Part shown: positions 27,226 through 36,791 of the stretch, piece after piece
How the letters are laid out: each line of letters opens with the position of its first letter
Position numbering within the stretch: the first letter of the stretch is position 1
Origin: Runella sp. MFBS21
GTDB lineage: Bacteria; Bacteroidota; Bacteroidia; Cytophagales; Spirosomataceae
Assembly (NCBI RefSeq): GCF_029433105.1
Contig: NZ_JARNTW010000020.1
Location: 60,649 to 124,648 of the forward strand
Length of the DNA: 64,000 nt
Reading direction: 5' to 3'
Notes under the pieces: generated by a model
The model's input: the letters and a program-made list of their open reading frames with translations, nothing else
What the model was told of the DNA's origin: nothing
Database searches by the model: none
Translations under genes and position numbers: made by a program

Positions 27226-28548
27226 ATGCTAGACTCATTCTTAACATACATTAACGAAAAACAACTGTTTACGGTATCGAATCGGCTCTTGATTGCAGTC
27301 AGCGGTGGGATAGATTCGATAGCCTTGATCCACTTATGTCATGAAGCTGGTTTTCAATTTGGAATTGCTCACTGTAACTTTCAATTGAGAGGAGAAGAGT
27401 CGAATCAAGATGAATACTTTGTACGTGAGCTAGCACATTATTATGGAGCCGATTTTTTTGTTCGACATTTTGATACAAAAATGTACGCAAAACAAAACGG
27501 TGTTTCTACCCAAATGGCCGCACGTGATTTGCGCTATCCATGGTTTGAGGAAGTTTTGGTTGAAAATGAATATGACTATTTGCTGACGGCTCATCATCAA
27601 GATGATTTGCTAGAAACACTCCTACTTAATTTGACTCGTGGTACTGGATTGGCGGGCTTGCACGGGATTTTGCCCAAAAATGGCAGACTCGTAAGACCTT
27701 TATTAGGGATGACGCGGGGCGAATTATTAGGTTACATTCAAGAAAAAGGCTTGAAATGGAGAGAAGATAGCTCTAATGCGTCGGTTGATTATTGGAGAAA
27801 TCGCTTAAGACATGAAGTAGTTCCTATTTTAAAAGCCATGAATCCTCAAATAACCGCCGCTGCCGCTGAACTAGCAGAGCGAGTCAAAGCTACAGAAGAT
27901 ATACTACATGAAGAGTTGGAAAGACAAAGGCCGTTGGTGATTCAGAGAGAGAAAGGTAATGCTTGGGTGGCGATAGAGGAGCTAGAAAGACAGGCAGCTT
28001 CTTTGGAAAAATTGGCTTTATGGCTCAATGACTATGGGTTTGATTATAAGCGTGTAAAGGAAATATGGAAAAATCGAAAAGGACAGGTGGGAAAACAATA
28101 TTTCTCCACGACTCATACATTGACTTTTGACCGCCAAAAATGGCTTATTACCCCCCAAAATACTACATATGAGGCACTGATGTATGAAATAGATGATAAT
28201 GTGGGAGAAATTGATTTTGAGGGGAAAACACTAAAGTGGGTGCTGTTGTCTGAGGTAGCTAATGGGGCGTCTCAAAGTGTTGTTTTTCTTGATTATTCCA
28301 AACTTAAGTTTCCACTTCGTCTGAGACCTTGGCAAAAGGGGGATTGGTTTTGTCCATTGGGAATGAGCGGTAAACGTAAGAAAATAAGCGATTTTTTGGT
28401 GGATATCAAGTGGCCAAGAAGTCTCAAAAATCAAGTGTATGTTTTGGAATCTGATGGGCAAATTGCTTGGGTTGTAGGTTTAAGAGCCGATGAACGCTTT
28501 AAAGTTGAAGAAATTACAAAAAAAATATCAAAATTTGAGATTTTGTAA
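27226..28548 (+). CDS. tilS: tRNA(Ile)-lysidine synthase TilS
   Basis: This is a 440-residue TilS, which adds lysine to C34 of the AUA-reading tRNA-Ile. The N-type ATP pyrophosphatase loop is AVSGGIDSIAL at about 24-34. It is followed by AHCNFQLRGEES and the TAHHQDDLLETLLLNLTRGTGLAGL segment. The C-terminal TilS domain (LRLRPWQKGDWFCPLGMSGKRKKISDFLVD) is complete. The gene diverges from the OstA-like gene with a 64-bp gap. This is an essential function; no tRNA-Ile(CAU) is in the window. Confidence 0.95.
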   Translation: MLDSFLTYINEKQLFTVSNRLLIAVSGGIDSIALIHLCHEAGFQFGIAHCNFQLRGEESNQDEYFVRELAHYYGADFFVRHFDTKMYAKQNGVSTQMAARDLRYPWFEEVLVENEYDYLLTAHHQDDLLETLLLNLTRGTGLAGLHGILPKNGRLVRPLLGMTRGELLGYIQEKGLKWREDSSNASVDYWRNRLRHEVVPILKAMNPQITAAAAELAERVKATEDILHEELERQRPLVIQREKGNAWVAIEELERQAASLEKLALWLNDYGFDYKRVKEIWKNRKGQVGKQYFSTTHTLTFDRQKWLITPQNTTYEALMYEIDDNVGEIDFEGKTLKWVLLSEVANGASQSVVFLDYSKLKFPLRLRPWQKGDWFCPLGMSGKRKKISDFLVDIKWPRSLKNQVYVLESDGQIAWVVGLRADERFKVEEITKKISKFEIL

Positions 28549-28686
28549 AGTATTGATATTCAAATAGTTGTTTGGTTTGATTTGCTTTTTTATTGGCGAT
28601 TTTATGGTTTTTTTGAGTTTGGCATAGTATTTGGTGGTGACTAAGAAGAGAATCCTATTTTCCTGCTACTGTAACACTTTTGCAAT

Positions 28687-31023
28687 ATGAGAACCGTAGG
28701 TAAAATCGCGTTGGGACTTGCTCTAACCCTATTGACACTCAACGCATTCGCCCAAACTGCACGACTTAGGTCAGCCAATCGGGCATTTGATGATTATAGC
28801 TACTCTGACGCCGTGAGGGGTTATGAGGAGTTTTTGAGAACCGACAAGAAGAGCGATCCTGTAGAACGCAAAGAAGCACTAGAAAAACTAGCGTACAGTT
28901 ATCGCCGTCTTCAAGACACCCGCAACGCCGAACGTGTTTATAGTGAGCTAGTAGCTAACTATAATGACGCCGACAGCCGAAACTATCTTTACTATGCGCA
29001 AGCTTTGGCAAGTAATGGTAAGTATCGAGAATCCCAAAAAATGTACAGTAAATACGCCGAATTGCAGTCGGCTGATTTACGGGGTCGTAAGTTTACGGTG
29101 ACCTACATGGACATGAATCGTTTCTATAAAGACTCGGCCATGTATCGTGTGGAGTACTTGCCGATTAACTCACGTCAAGCTGATTTTAGTCCGATGTATT
29201 ATAAAGGCGGGCTGGTGTTTGTATCGTCGAGAGCCGAGAGTGGTGTCATCAAAAGGGTATTTAACTGGAATCAAACTCCTTTCCTTGATCTATATTTTAC
29301 GCCCGATACATCAGCATTGAAAGGGGTACGTGAAGTATATCGTAGCAACACCGCCTCACTAAGTGGAGGTTCTGCTAACGGTGGTAGTTCAGGGGCTTTG
29401 AGCAATGATGCAATGGCGGGTGTAAGCGAAGATTTACCTTTGCCCAAAACAAAAGCAGAGAAGTTTAGCCGTACCCTCAATACCAAATACCACGAGGGAC
29501 CTGCCTCTTTCTTTAAAGATTTTTCGAAAGTAGTTTTTACAAGAAACAATTATAATAGCGGTAAAGCCCGTAAGAGTAACGACGGAGTCAATAAGTTGAA
29601 GCTTTTTATCGCTGACCAGAAAGGAAAAGATTGGGGAAATGTGAAAGAATTGCCTTTCAATAACAATGATTTTTCGTGTGGACACCCTGCTCTTTCGCCC
29701 GATGATTCGAAGCTCTATTTTGTATCAGATATGCCTGGTGGCTATGGTGGTACTGACGTGTATGTTGTGGAATATAATAATGGACAATGGGGAACGCCAG
29801 TCAACTTGGGCAAAGAAGTAAATACTGAAGGCAACGAGATGTTTCCTTTCATTGATAGTAGCGGTAACCTTTATTTTGCTTCTGACGGACATGAAGGGCT
29901 GGGTGGATTAGATATTTTCTTTGCCGAACTTAAAGACGGTATTGCTTACAAAGGAGTACAAAATTTGGGAGCACCTATTAATTCAGAAAAAGATGATTTT
30001 GGGCTCATTACCGACCACGATAGAGGCACAGGCTACTTTAGCTCAAACCGTGTAAAAGGTGTATCAGACGACAATATTTACAGTTTCAAACGTACTTGTC
30101 GCCCGCTCGAAATCTTGGTGTTGGATGCCAAGACAGGCTCACCCATCGAGGGAGCTGATGTCAGAATTGTTAAAAATGGTTCGAACCAAGATATTCAACA
30201 AACCGGAATCGACGGAGCTACTAAGATATGTTTAGAAGCTCAGACCGAATATGACTTTAAGGCCATTAAAGAAGGCTATGCTACAAACAATGTTCTTTTC
30301 TCCACCCTTACGCAGTCAAGTAAACCTCAAATGAGTGTATCGATTTACTTAAACAAAAGCGAAGCTACTATCTTAAGAGGGACTGTTAAGCGTGAGGTAA
30401 ACCAAGCACCTCAAGAAGGTGTAAAAGTAACGTTGAGAGACCAGAAAACTGGCCAAGAAAAGACAGTAGTGACGGGCACAGATGGTGGATACGAGTTTGA
30501 AGTAGACCCTAACCGTAACTATGACTTACGAGCTGAAGGACAGGATTTGGCTACCAATGAGCAGACTATTGGTAAAAACAAAAAGAACAAACGGAAAGTG
30601 GTAGAAAGCGATTTGAGTATGTATGGTACTGGCGATGTGTTTACGCTTGATAATATCTACTACGATTTGGATAAGTTCTTTATCCGCCCAGAAGCAGCTA
30701 GAGAATTAGACAAAGTGGTGGCTTTGATGAAAAAATATCCACAAATGAAAATCGAGTTGCGGTCATTTACTGATAGCCGCGCCAGCGATACCTATAATCT
30801 TCGTCTGTCGGAGCGTCGGGCTAGAGCTGCGTTTGACTATCTCGTAAGAAAAGGAATCACTCCGGCTCGTTTGGAAGCCCGTGGATATGGTGAAAGCGAA
30901 CTCGTAAATGATTGTATAAACGGTGCCCAGTGCGACGAGGCTGATCACCGTCTCAACCGCCGTACTGAGTTCAAGATTTTATCAGTCAGACCAGGAGGTG
31001 GACAGGAGCTGTCAAGCAACTAA
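28687..31023 (+). CDS. OmpA family protein with TPR, PD40 and regulatory-like domains (PorE-like architecture)
   Basis: This is a 778-residue exported protein. The signal peptide (residues 1-22) ends NAFAQ and is not of the lipoprotein type. TPR helices cover about 25-140. A PD40/WD40-like propeller runs from about 160 to 470 (GHPALSPDDSKLYFVSDMPG, FIDSSGNLYFASDGHEG, GYFSSNR). One or two carboxypeptidase-regulatory-like beta domains lie at about 475-630, and an OmpA peptidoglycan-binding domain at about 655-775 (IYYDLDKFFIRPEA, RLEARGYGES, NRRTEF). This order is that of PorE, a type IX secretion component, and of several paralogues, so the exact role is uncertain. A hairpin terminator follows. 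Confidence 0.85.
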   Translation: MRTVGKIALGLALTLLTLNAFAQTARLRSANRAFDDYSYSDAVRGYEEFLRTDKKSDPVERKEALEKLAYSYRRLQDTRNAERVYSELVANYNDADSRNYLYYAQALASNGKYRESQKMYSKYAELQSADLRGRKFTVTYMDMNRFYKDSAMYRVEYLPINSRQADFSPMYYKGGLVFVSSRAESGVIKRVFNWNQTPFLDLYFTPDTSALKGVREVYRSNTASLSGGSANGGSSGALSNDAMAGVSEDLPLPKTKAEKFSRTLNTKYHEGPASFFKDFSKVVFTRNNYNSGKARKSNDGVNKLKLFIADQKGKDWGNVKELPFNNNDFSCGHPALSPDDSKLYFVSDMPGGYGGTDVYVVEYNNGQWGTPVNLGKEVNTEGNEMFPFIDSSGNLYFASDGHEGLGGLDIFFAELKDGIAYKGVQNLGAPINSEKDDFGLITDHDRGTGYFSSNRVKGVSDDNIYSFKRTCRPLEILVLDAKTGSPIEGADVRIVKNGSNQDIQQTGIDGATKICLEAQTEYDFKAIKEGYATNNVLFSTLTQSSKPQMSVSIYLNKSEATILRGTVKREVNQAPQEGVKVTLRDQKTGQEKTVVTGTDGGYEFEVDPNRNYDLRAEGQDLATNEQTIGKNKKNKRKVVESDLSMYGTGDVFTLDNIYYDLDKFFIRPEAARELDKVVALMKKYPQMKIELRSFTDSRASDTYNLRLSERRARAAFDYLVRKGITPARLEARGYGESELVNDCINGAQCDEADHRLNRRTEFKILSVRPGGGQELSSN

Positions 31024-31075
31024 TCCTGGGTCATTTACTAAGAGCAAAAGTAGCTGAATTATAAATAGGGAACCG

Positions 31076-31110
31076 ACAGCGGGGCAACATTTGCCTCGCT
31101 GTTTTGTTTT
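31076..31110 (+). terminator. Rho-independent terminator
   Basis: A 12-bp stem with one G-T pair (31076-31087 with 31091-31102) around CAT is followed by TTTGTTTT. It ends the OmpA-family transcript. Confidence 0.85.
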
Positions 31111-31228
31111 ATACCTAAGTTGCGTTTAGTTTTAGGTGGTTTGTAGTATGTCTGTTTCCCAAAATACTTTGTCTTTAAACGCTACTAGCATTTTATGGCA
31201 AAGTCAAAATTCAAAACCTCAATATGTC

Positions 31229-31723
31229 ATGCGAATTTCACTGATTGCGGCGATGTCCGAAAATAGAGTCATGGGGAATCATGGTCGGTTGCCTTGGCCT
31301 CATTTACCCAATGACTGGGATAATTTTTTTAAGGTCACTCAAGGTTGTAGGATGATAATGGGGCGTAAAAGTTATGATACTCCCGATAGATTGGCTTCTG
31401 AGAGTGGAAATTTTGTGATTACACGCCAGACAGACTTTCCGCTGGAGGAAGGTTTCGAACGGGCGGGAAGTTTGTCAGAAGCATTGCAGAAATGTAAAGA
31501 CGATAAAGAAGTGTTTGTAATAGGAGGGGAGGAGATTTTTAGACAAGCCTTACCGCTAGCTGATTGTATTCACTTGACAGTCGTGCATGGAGTATTTGAT
31601 GGAGATGCGCATTTCCCAGCGTTTTCTGATAAAGATTTTAGGGTGATTTCTTCACAAGATTTTCCGATGGATGCGCAGCATGCTTATGCTTATTCGTTTT
31701 TGGTATATGAGCGTAGGGGTTAG
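31229..31723 (+). CDS. folA: Dihydrofolate reductase
   Basis: This is a 164-residue chromosomal-type DHFR that reduces dihydrofolate to tetrahydrofolate with NADPH. The ATG at 31229 begins the conserved MRISLIAAMSENRVMGN; the frame is open to 31136 but those 31 residues have no counterpart in the family. Substrate and cofactor sites are visible: GRLPWPHLPNDWDNF (catalytic Asp), MIMGRKSYDT, and EVFVIGGEEIFRQALPLAD. The length is typical. It follows a terminator, so it is expressed separately from the OmpA gene. Confidence 0.93.
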   Translation: MRISLIAAMSENRVMGNHGRLPWPHLPNDWDNFFKVTQGCRMIMGRKSYDTPDRLASESGNFVITRQTDFPLEEGFERAGSLSEALQKCKDDKEVFVIGGEEIFRQALPLADCIHLTVVHGVFDGDAHFPAFSDKDFRVISSQDFPMDAQHAYAYSFLVYERRG

Positions 31724-31751
31724 TTCAAAAAAACAACCCCTACTGCATGGG

Positions 31752-32525
31752 TTATATGGTAGTTCCGCCGTCTACCGTAAATACAGCTCCTGTAGTATAA
31801 GCTGAAGCTTCTGATGCTAAGTACAGTACCAAGGCAGCTACTTCGTCTACGGTTCCCATGCGCGAAATGGGCAACCGCTTCGTAAAATGCGCCAATGTTT
31901 TGGGATCTTCCCAAAGCGCTTTGCTGAATTTGGTTTTGATAAGCCCCGGACACACAGCGTTGACCCTAATATCATCTTGTCCCCATTCTTTGGCAAAAAC
32001 TTTGGTGAGCATATTGAGTGCGGCTTTACTCACGCTATATATTCCCAGACCCGGGTCTGGAGTAAGTGCGGCAATACTACTGATATTGATGATACTTCCT
32101 CCACCTCTCAATTTCATGATAGGGTGTACCATTTTGCATAGCTGAAAAGGGGCTTTGACGTTTATATCCATGATTTTTTCATAGGCACTATCTGGACAGT
32201 CTACCGTGGGGCCATAGTAAGGATTGGCAGCGGCGTTGTTGACCAATATATCAATACCCCCGTAGATTTCGATAGTTTTGTCAAAAAGGTGTTTGGTTTG
32301 GATTTCGTCGCCCATACGTGCTTCGATTGCAGTCACTTCTCCACCCTCCTGACGGATGTCATTTGCTAACTGGTCAAGGTCAGCTTGGCGGCGACTACTG
32401 ATGACGACTTTGGCACCTACTTGCGCAAAAAAACGAGCACACTGCTCACCTATGCCTTTGCTTGCGCCTGTAATGAGGGCTACTTTGCCCGTTAGGTTAA
32501 AGAGTTCTAATGCTTGTGTATTCAT
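31752..32525 (-). CDS. SDR family oxidoreductase
   Basis: This is a 257-residue classical short-chain dehydrogenase. The cofactor loop is TGASKGIGE at about 17-25, NNAAANP follows at about 90, and the catalytic Ser-Tyr-Lys triad is in ISSIAALTPD and YSVSKAAL. The C-terminus VFTVDGGTTI is typical. It overlaps the next upstream gene, an NTF2-like protein, by 4 bp (ATGA), so the two are translationally coupled. The substrate cannot be told from sequence; the group resembles 3-oxoacyl-ACP reductase/glucose dehydrogenase-like SDRs. Confidence 0.9.
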   Translation of the reverse strand: MNTQALELFNLTGKVALITGASKGIGEQCARFFAQVGAKVVISSRRQADLDQLANDIRQEGGEVTAIEARMGDEIQTKHLFDKTIEIYGGIDILVNNAAANPYYGPTVDCPDSAYEKIMDINVKAPFQLCKMVHPIMKLRGGGSIINISSIAALTPDPGLGIYSVSKAALNMLTKVFAKEWGQDDIRVNAVCPGLIKTKFSKALWEDPKTLAHFTKRLPISRMGTVDEVAALVLYLASEASAYTTGAVFTVDGGTTI

Positions 32526-32995
32526 GGGTTGGTTTGTTGGATAAATTTTTGAAGGCCTTCAGCTGCTTTGGTTTGTATTTTTTCTTCCAAATATCGACTC
32601 CACCCCAATAGTTTTCCGGTAAAGCCTAATGCTTGAGAAGACCATTCATAAAAACTAAAGTAGTCGTCGTGTCGTGAGATGAGTCCATCTTTAAACAAAA
32701 ATTCTGCGTGTACGACATTTTTTACCAATCGTCCAGTGGAAGTAAAAGTGTAAGTAGCTACCCAATCGCAGCTGCCTTTTTGGGCATTGGCTTCAACGTT
32801 GCTAAAAGTCATTTGAAAATCTTGACTACGACTCAGAAGCATTTGCCACATGAGTCCTGCTTCTGCGCCTTTTAACTTTGGAAATACAGGATCTGAAAAC
32901 CGAACATCTGGATGGTAGCATTGCTGCATAGTGAGATAATCTTTCTGTTGGAAAGCTGTATAAAAGCGCTCGATAAGTGCTTGATGAGGATGCAT
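32522..32995 (-). CDS. SnoaL/NTF2-like fold protein
   Basis: This is a 157-residue nuclear transport factor 2-like (SnoaL-like) protein. The start HQALIERFYTAFQQKDYLTMQQCYHPDVRFSDPVF is the common helix and cone entrance, and GSCDWVATYTFTSTGRLVKN and ISRHDDYFSFYEW close the beta sheet. Such folds bind small hydrophobic ligands or act as isomerases. It lies between two SDR genes on the same strand and overlaps the next one, which suggests a small metabolic operon; the substrate is unknown. Confidence 0.82.
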   Translation of the reverse strand: MHPHQALIERFYTAFQQKDYLTMQQCYHPDVRFSDPVFPKLKGAEAGLMWQMLLSRSQDFQMTFSNVEANAQKGSCDWVATYTFTSTGRLVKNVVHAEFLFKDGLISRHDDYFSFYEWSSQALGFTGKLLGWSRYLEEKIQTKAAEGLQKFIQQTNP

Positions 32996-33065
32996 GATAG
33001 TAGGCTTTATCGGTTCGAAAACAAATATCTAAAAGATGATAACAAAAAAATAGTGCCACTCTATG

Positions 33066-33824
33066 TTAAGTGGTGCTCAGGCCCCCATCCAAAACCAGCG
33101 TATGGCCTGTCATGAAAGAAGAAGCAGGAGATGCTACATATAAAATGGCATCGGCGATTTCTTCTGGTTGAGCAAAACGCTTCATCGGAATGGCATTTTG
33201 CAAGGCATCGAGGTAGTTTGTATCGTCATTGAGCATAGCAGCTTCTAGCATAGGAGTGAGCGTAAAAGCCGGACATACAGCATTGATACGAATACCATGT
33301 TTGGCGTATTCGAGGGCAGCCGTGCGAGTGATACCTACTACGGCGTGTTTGCTGGCGCTATAACCTACATGACCTGCAAAACCATTGAGTCCTGCCACAG
33401 AAGCGATATTGACAATGTTGCCCTTTTTTTTAGCCAAAAAATGAGGAAGTACCGCTTGCATACAATTAAATAATCCTACTACATTGACTTCTAGTACTTG
33501 CCTGAAATCATGAAGGGCATAGCGCTCGGTGCGAGTACGAGGTCCTAAGATGCCGGCACTGTTGACCAGAATGTGAATATCGCCAAACCGCCTTAGGCAG
33601 TCTTCAATCATACGTTGAACATCTTCTACGTCTGTAACATCGATACGAGCGAAGGCTGCCTCTGTGCCCAATTGAGTCAATATTTCTACTAGGTCGTCGC
33701 CTTCCTTTTCAGAAAGGTCTGCAACGAAAACTTTGGCTCCTTGCTGGGCAAACTTCAAAGCAGCGGCTCGACCTAGTCCCGAGCAACCGCCCGTGATGAT
33801 GACTACTTGATTTTGGAAAATCAT
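33066..33824 (-). CDS. SDR family oxidoreductase
   Basis: This is a second classical SDR of about 252 residues starting at the ATG at 33824 (MIFQNQVVIITGG); the frame is open to 33935 but the extra 37 residues are Lys-rich and not family-like. The cofactor loop is TGGCSGLGRA, with NSAGILGP, the catalytic YSASKHAV, and the end GHTLVLDGGLSTT. It has a different sequence from the neighbouring SDR, so it is not a recent duplicate. It is the first gene of a likely three-gene unit with the NTF2-like protein and the other SDR. Confidence 0.9.
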   Translation of the reverse strand: MIFQNQVVIITGGCSGLGRAAALKFAQQGAKVFVADLSEKEGDDLVEILTQLGTEAAFARIDVTDVEDVQRMIEDCLRRFGDIHILVNSAGILGPRTRTERYALHDFRQVLEVNVVGLFNCMQAVLPHFLAKKKGNIVNIASVAGLNGFAGHVGYSASKHAVVGITRTAALEYAKHGIRINAVCPAFTLTPMLEAAMLNDDTNYLDALQNAIPMKRFAQPEEIADAILYVASPASSFMTGHTLVLDGGLSTT

Positions 33825-34021
33825 GCAATAAGTAGATAGAGTGAAAGGGTTTATTTTACAAGAGAAATGTTGTTGAATCAGTTTTTTGTACGATTTAGGC
33901 GTCTTTTTTGACTTTCTATAAGTACATATTATCATACTTCTAGATTAGAAGTATTTTTACGGCACGCATTTTGGTTATTTTTTTATTGTAAAACAAATTT
34001 TGGTTTAAAACCTAACACCCT

Positions 34022-34162
34022 ATGGAGCAAAATTCGCCCGAAAATAGCCGAGATGGTCTTCCTCCTTTTATTAAAAATTGGCCTCAGATGTATGCGGTCG
34101 TAATTGGTACGTTGTTTGTACTTATTCTGCTGTTTTATCTGATGATGCGTTATTTTTCATAG
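34022..34162 (+). CDS. Small single-pass membrane protein upstream of the symporter
   Basis: This is a 46-codon open frame starting at the ATG at 34022. The first 20 residues are polar and Pro/Asn-rich (MEQNSPENSRDGLPP), then one strong transmembrane helix (YAVVIGTLFVLILLFYLMM) ends in RYFS and TAG. It lies 42 bp before the sodium:solute symporter gene on the same strand and could be its accessory subunit, similar in idea to small partners of other transporters. No family name is known to me. Confidence 0.6.
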   Translation: MEQNSPENSRDGLPPFIKNWPQMYAVVIGTLFVLILLFYLMMRYFS

Positions 34163-34204
34163 CCCTCACCTTACTATTATTTTTCATTCCTAACCTTTCT
34201 ACAA

Positions 34205-35911
34205 ATGAGTTTTATCGATTGGCTTGTCCTGATAGGCACCCTCAGTTTTATTGTCATTTATGGCATGTATCGTAGCCGTGGAAAACAAAACATTGAGGAT
34301 TATCTCATCGCTAATCAATCTCTTCCTTGGTATCATGTGTGTTTTTCGGTAATGGCTACCCAAGCGAGTGCCATTACTTTTTTGTCTACGCCCGGACAAG
34401 GCTTTGCTGATGGTATGCGCTTTGTTCAGTTTTATTTTGGGCTTCCTTTAGCGATGGTGGTGCTGAGTATCACCTTTGTTCCGATATTTCATAGACTCAA
34501 AGTCTTTACTGCCTACGAATTCCTCGAAACTCGTTTCGACGGTCGGGTAAGGATATTTACGGTAATTCTTTTTTTGCTTTCGCGTGGCTTGTCTACGGGG
34601 CTTTCTATTTATGCACCTTCTATCATCCTTGCTACCATATTGGGGTGGGATTTGACTTGGACCAATATCTTAATGGGAACCGTCGTATTGGTATATACCG
34701 TTTCGGGTGGTACCAAAGCGATTTCTCATACGCACTTGCAACAGATGATTATCGTAACGGTAGCAATGTTTGTGGCAGGCTATATGGTGGTACATTTACT
34801 GCCCGCAGAAGTGGGCTTTGTAGATGCTCTCAAAATCGCGGGAAAAGCAGGGCGTATCAATACCATCGATTTTCATTTTGATCCCAATAGCCGTTATAAT
34901 GTTTGGTCTGGCCTGATTGGTGGCTTTTTTCTTCAATTGTCTTACTTCGGGACGGATCAGTCACAAGTCGGACGTTATTTGACAGGGCAGTCTATTGGAC
35001 AGAGCCGTTTGGGGTTGATGATGAATGGTCTTCTCAAAATCCCGATGCAGTTTTTGATTTTGTTGGTAGGAATATTGGTTTTTGTGTATTACCAATACAA
35101 TCCTGCCCCTTTGTTTTTTAATCAAGTCGAAATCGATAAACTGAAGAGTAGTCAGTATGCGGCTGATTATGAAAGTATTGAAACAAAGCATCAACGTTTG
35201 GTAAATCAGCAACGCGAGGCGGTTGATAATTTGGCTCAGGCCCTTGAAAAAGATCAATCGTCGGAAGTAGAGCGCTGGCAAAATACAATCAATGAAGCCG
35301 ATAAAGCCAAAAAAGAGCTAAAAAGTGAAGCAGTGGCATTGATAAAAAAAAACAACCCCACGGCAGATACAAGCGATGTCAATTATGTCTTCTTGAGATT
35401 TGTATTGGATAGGTTGCCTATTGGATTGATTGGACTTTTGATAGCGGTCATTTTTAGTGCCTCTATGGGGTCTATTGCGGCGGCTTACAACTCACTTGCC
35501 TCTACGACGGTGATTGATATTTACAAGCGGTTTTATCGTAAAGAAGGCTCAGAAAATCATTTTTTAAATGCTTCGCGTTTAGCCACGATTGGCTGGGGGA
35601 TTTTCTGTGTGGTAGTGGCTCAATATGCCAGTAAGCTAGGAAGTATGATTGAGGCCGTCAATATTTTGGGATCACTTTTTTACGGCGTTATTCTTGGTAT
35701 ATTTTTGGTCGCTTTTTATTTCAAAAAACTAGGAGGAACGGCTACTTTCTGGGGGGCTGTACTTGCCGAAATCGCCGTGGTATTGTGTTGGTGGTTTGAC
35801 CTAACAGCCTTTTTGTGGCTCAATGTTATTGGTTGCTTGTTGGTGATAGGTTTTGCTTGGGTATATCAGCAAGTAATGGGCAAAGAAGGTAAGGAAAGTG
35901 AAGGGAGATAA
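34205..35911 (+). CDS. Sodium:solute symporter (SSS family)
   Basis: This is a 568-residue inner membrane transporter with about 13 hydrophobic segments. SSS signatures include YRSRGKQNIEDYLIANQSLPW at the start, ATQASAITFLSTPGQGFADG, and FEL-like FTAYEFLETRFDGR. The segment GLLIAVIFSASMGSIAAAYNSLASTTVIDIY is the conserved sodium-binding helix. A charged coiled-coil loop of about 90 residues (around 305-395, rich in Glu/Lys/Gln) is inserted between helices, as in many Bacteroidota members. The substrate may be a sugar, sialic acid or another organic solute; it cannot be decided here. Confidence 0.92.
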   Translation: MSFIDWLVLIGTLSFIVIYGMYRSRGKQNIEDYLIANQSLPWYHVCFSVMATQASAITFLSTPGQGFADGMRFVQFYFGLPLAMVVLSITFVPIFHRLKVFTAYEFLETRFDGRVRIFTVILFLLSRGLSTGLSIYAPSIILATILGWDLTWTNILMGTVVLVYTVSGGTKAISHTHLQQMIIVTVAMFVAGYMVVHLLPAEVGFVDALKIAGKAGRINTIDFHFDPNSRYNVWSGLIGGFFLQLSYFGTDQSQVGRYLTGQSIGQSRLGLMMNGLLKIPMQFLILLVGILVFVYYQYNPAPLFFNQVEIDKLKSSQYAADYESIETKHQRLVNQQREAVDNLAQALEKDQSSEVERWQNTINEADKAKKELKSEAVALIKKNNPTADTSDVNYVFLRFVLDRLPIGLIGLLIAVIFSASMGSIAAAYNSLASTTVIDIYKRFYRKEGSENHFLNASRLATIGWGIFCVVVAQYASKLGSMIEAVNILGSLFYGVILGIFLVAFYFKKLGGTATFWGAVLAEIAVVLCWWFDLTAFLWLNVIGCLLVIGFAWVYQQVMGKEGKESEGR

Positions 35912-35931
35912 AGAAGTAAATGGAAGAGTAG

Positions 35932-35987
35932 TTTCTAACAGACAGAAAATCCCGTGCCTAGGCACGGGATTTTCTGTCTGTTAGAAA
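35932..35987. terminator. Perfect 56-bp palindromic terminator
   Basis: Every base from 35932 to 35987 pairs with its mirror position; the centre is CCTAGG at 35957-35962. Both flanks supply A or T runs. It lies between the converging symporter and zinc-ribbon genes and should stop transcription both ways. Confidence 0.9.
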
Positions 35988-35998
35988 GCAAATAGTAT

Positions 35999-36730
35999 CT
36001 ATTTGTACTCAGTATCTACATCAGCCAAGATACGACCACAGTGTTCACACACAATGATTTTTTTCTTTTCGCGGATATCAGCTTGGCGCTGAGGAGGAAC
36101 CACGTTGAAACAACCACCACAAGCACCTCTTTTGACGGTTACAACACCCAAGCCATTGCCAGAATTTGTACGGATTTTCATGTAAGACTTATAAAGACGG
36201 TCTTCTACTTTAGTAGCTTGAAGATCGCGTTTATCTAACAATTTCTTTTCGTCTTCGTGGCTTTCGGAAGTAATGACGTCAAGTTCTTGTTTTTTAGCTT
36301 TGAGGTCTTCGCGGCGCTCTTTCAAAAGAGAATCAGTGGCTGAAATCTCTTCTTTTTTTGCTTTGATTTTAAAATCCGCTTCGCGTATTTTTTTCTCAGC
36401 CAATTCGATTTCGAGCGTTTGAAGTTCCATCTCTTTGGTGATGGCATCGTATTCACGGTTGTTGCGAACATTCATTTGTTGCTCTTTGTAGCGAGCAATC
36501 AACTTCTCAGCATCTTTTTTGGCAGCTTTATGACGGCTTATTTCCTCATCAAGTGCACTAATTTCACTGTTAAACTTCCCGATGCGGGTCTCAAATCCCG
36601 CAATGTCATCTTCTAAATCTCTTACTTCTTCGGGCAAGTCCCCCCGGATTTTTTTGATGTCATCCAATTGAGAGTCAATTTCCTGCAATTTAAGCAGTAG
36701 GTCTAATTTCTGCGCAACGGTCAGTTCCAT
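35999..36730 (-). CDS. C4 zinc-ribbon coiled-coil protein
   Basis: This is a 243-residue protein with a long N-terminal coiled coil (about 10-175, e.g. KLLLKLQEIDSQLDDIKKIRG, then repeated Lys/Glu heptads) and a C-terminal zinc ribbon (CGGC at about 204-207 and CEHC at about 229-232). The family (CdsZ-like / DUF164-type) is widespread; a role in regulation or in a DNA or RNA complex is suspected. In Bacteroidota it is regularly found next to the Nif3-like gene, as here with a 49-bp gap on the same strand. Confidence 0.88.
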   Translation of the reverse strand: MELTVAQKLDLLLKLQEIDSQLDDIKKIRGDLPEEVRDLEDDIAGFETRIGKFNSEISALDEEISRHKAAKKDAEKLIARYKEQQMNVRNNREYDAITKEMELQTLEIELAEKKIREADFKIKAKKEEISATDSLLKERREDLKAKKQELDVITSESHEDEKKLLDKRDLQATKVEDRLYKSYMKIRTNSGNGLGVVTVKRGACGGCFNVVPPQRQADIREKKKIIVCEHCGRILADVDTEYK

Positions 36731-36769
36731 TCAGTATTTGCGTATTTACGATTTACAATTTGCGATTTA

Positions 36770-36791
36770 TAAAATCTTATCAGATAAGATA
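36770..36791 (-). terminator. Hairpin at the end of the Nif3-like gene
   Basis: ATCTTATC (36774-36781) and GATAAGAT (36783-36790) form an AT-rich hairpin followed on the minus strand by four Ts. The stop codon of the Nif3-like gene lies inside it. Strength is doubtful. Confidence 0.4.
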
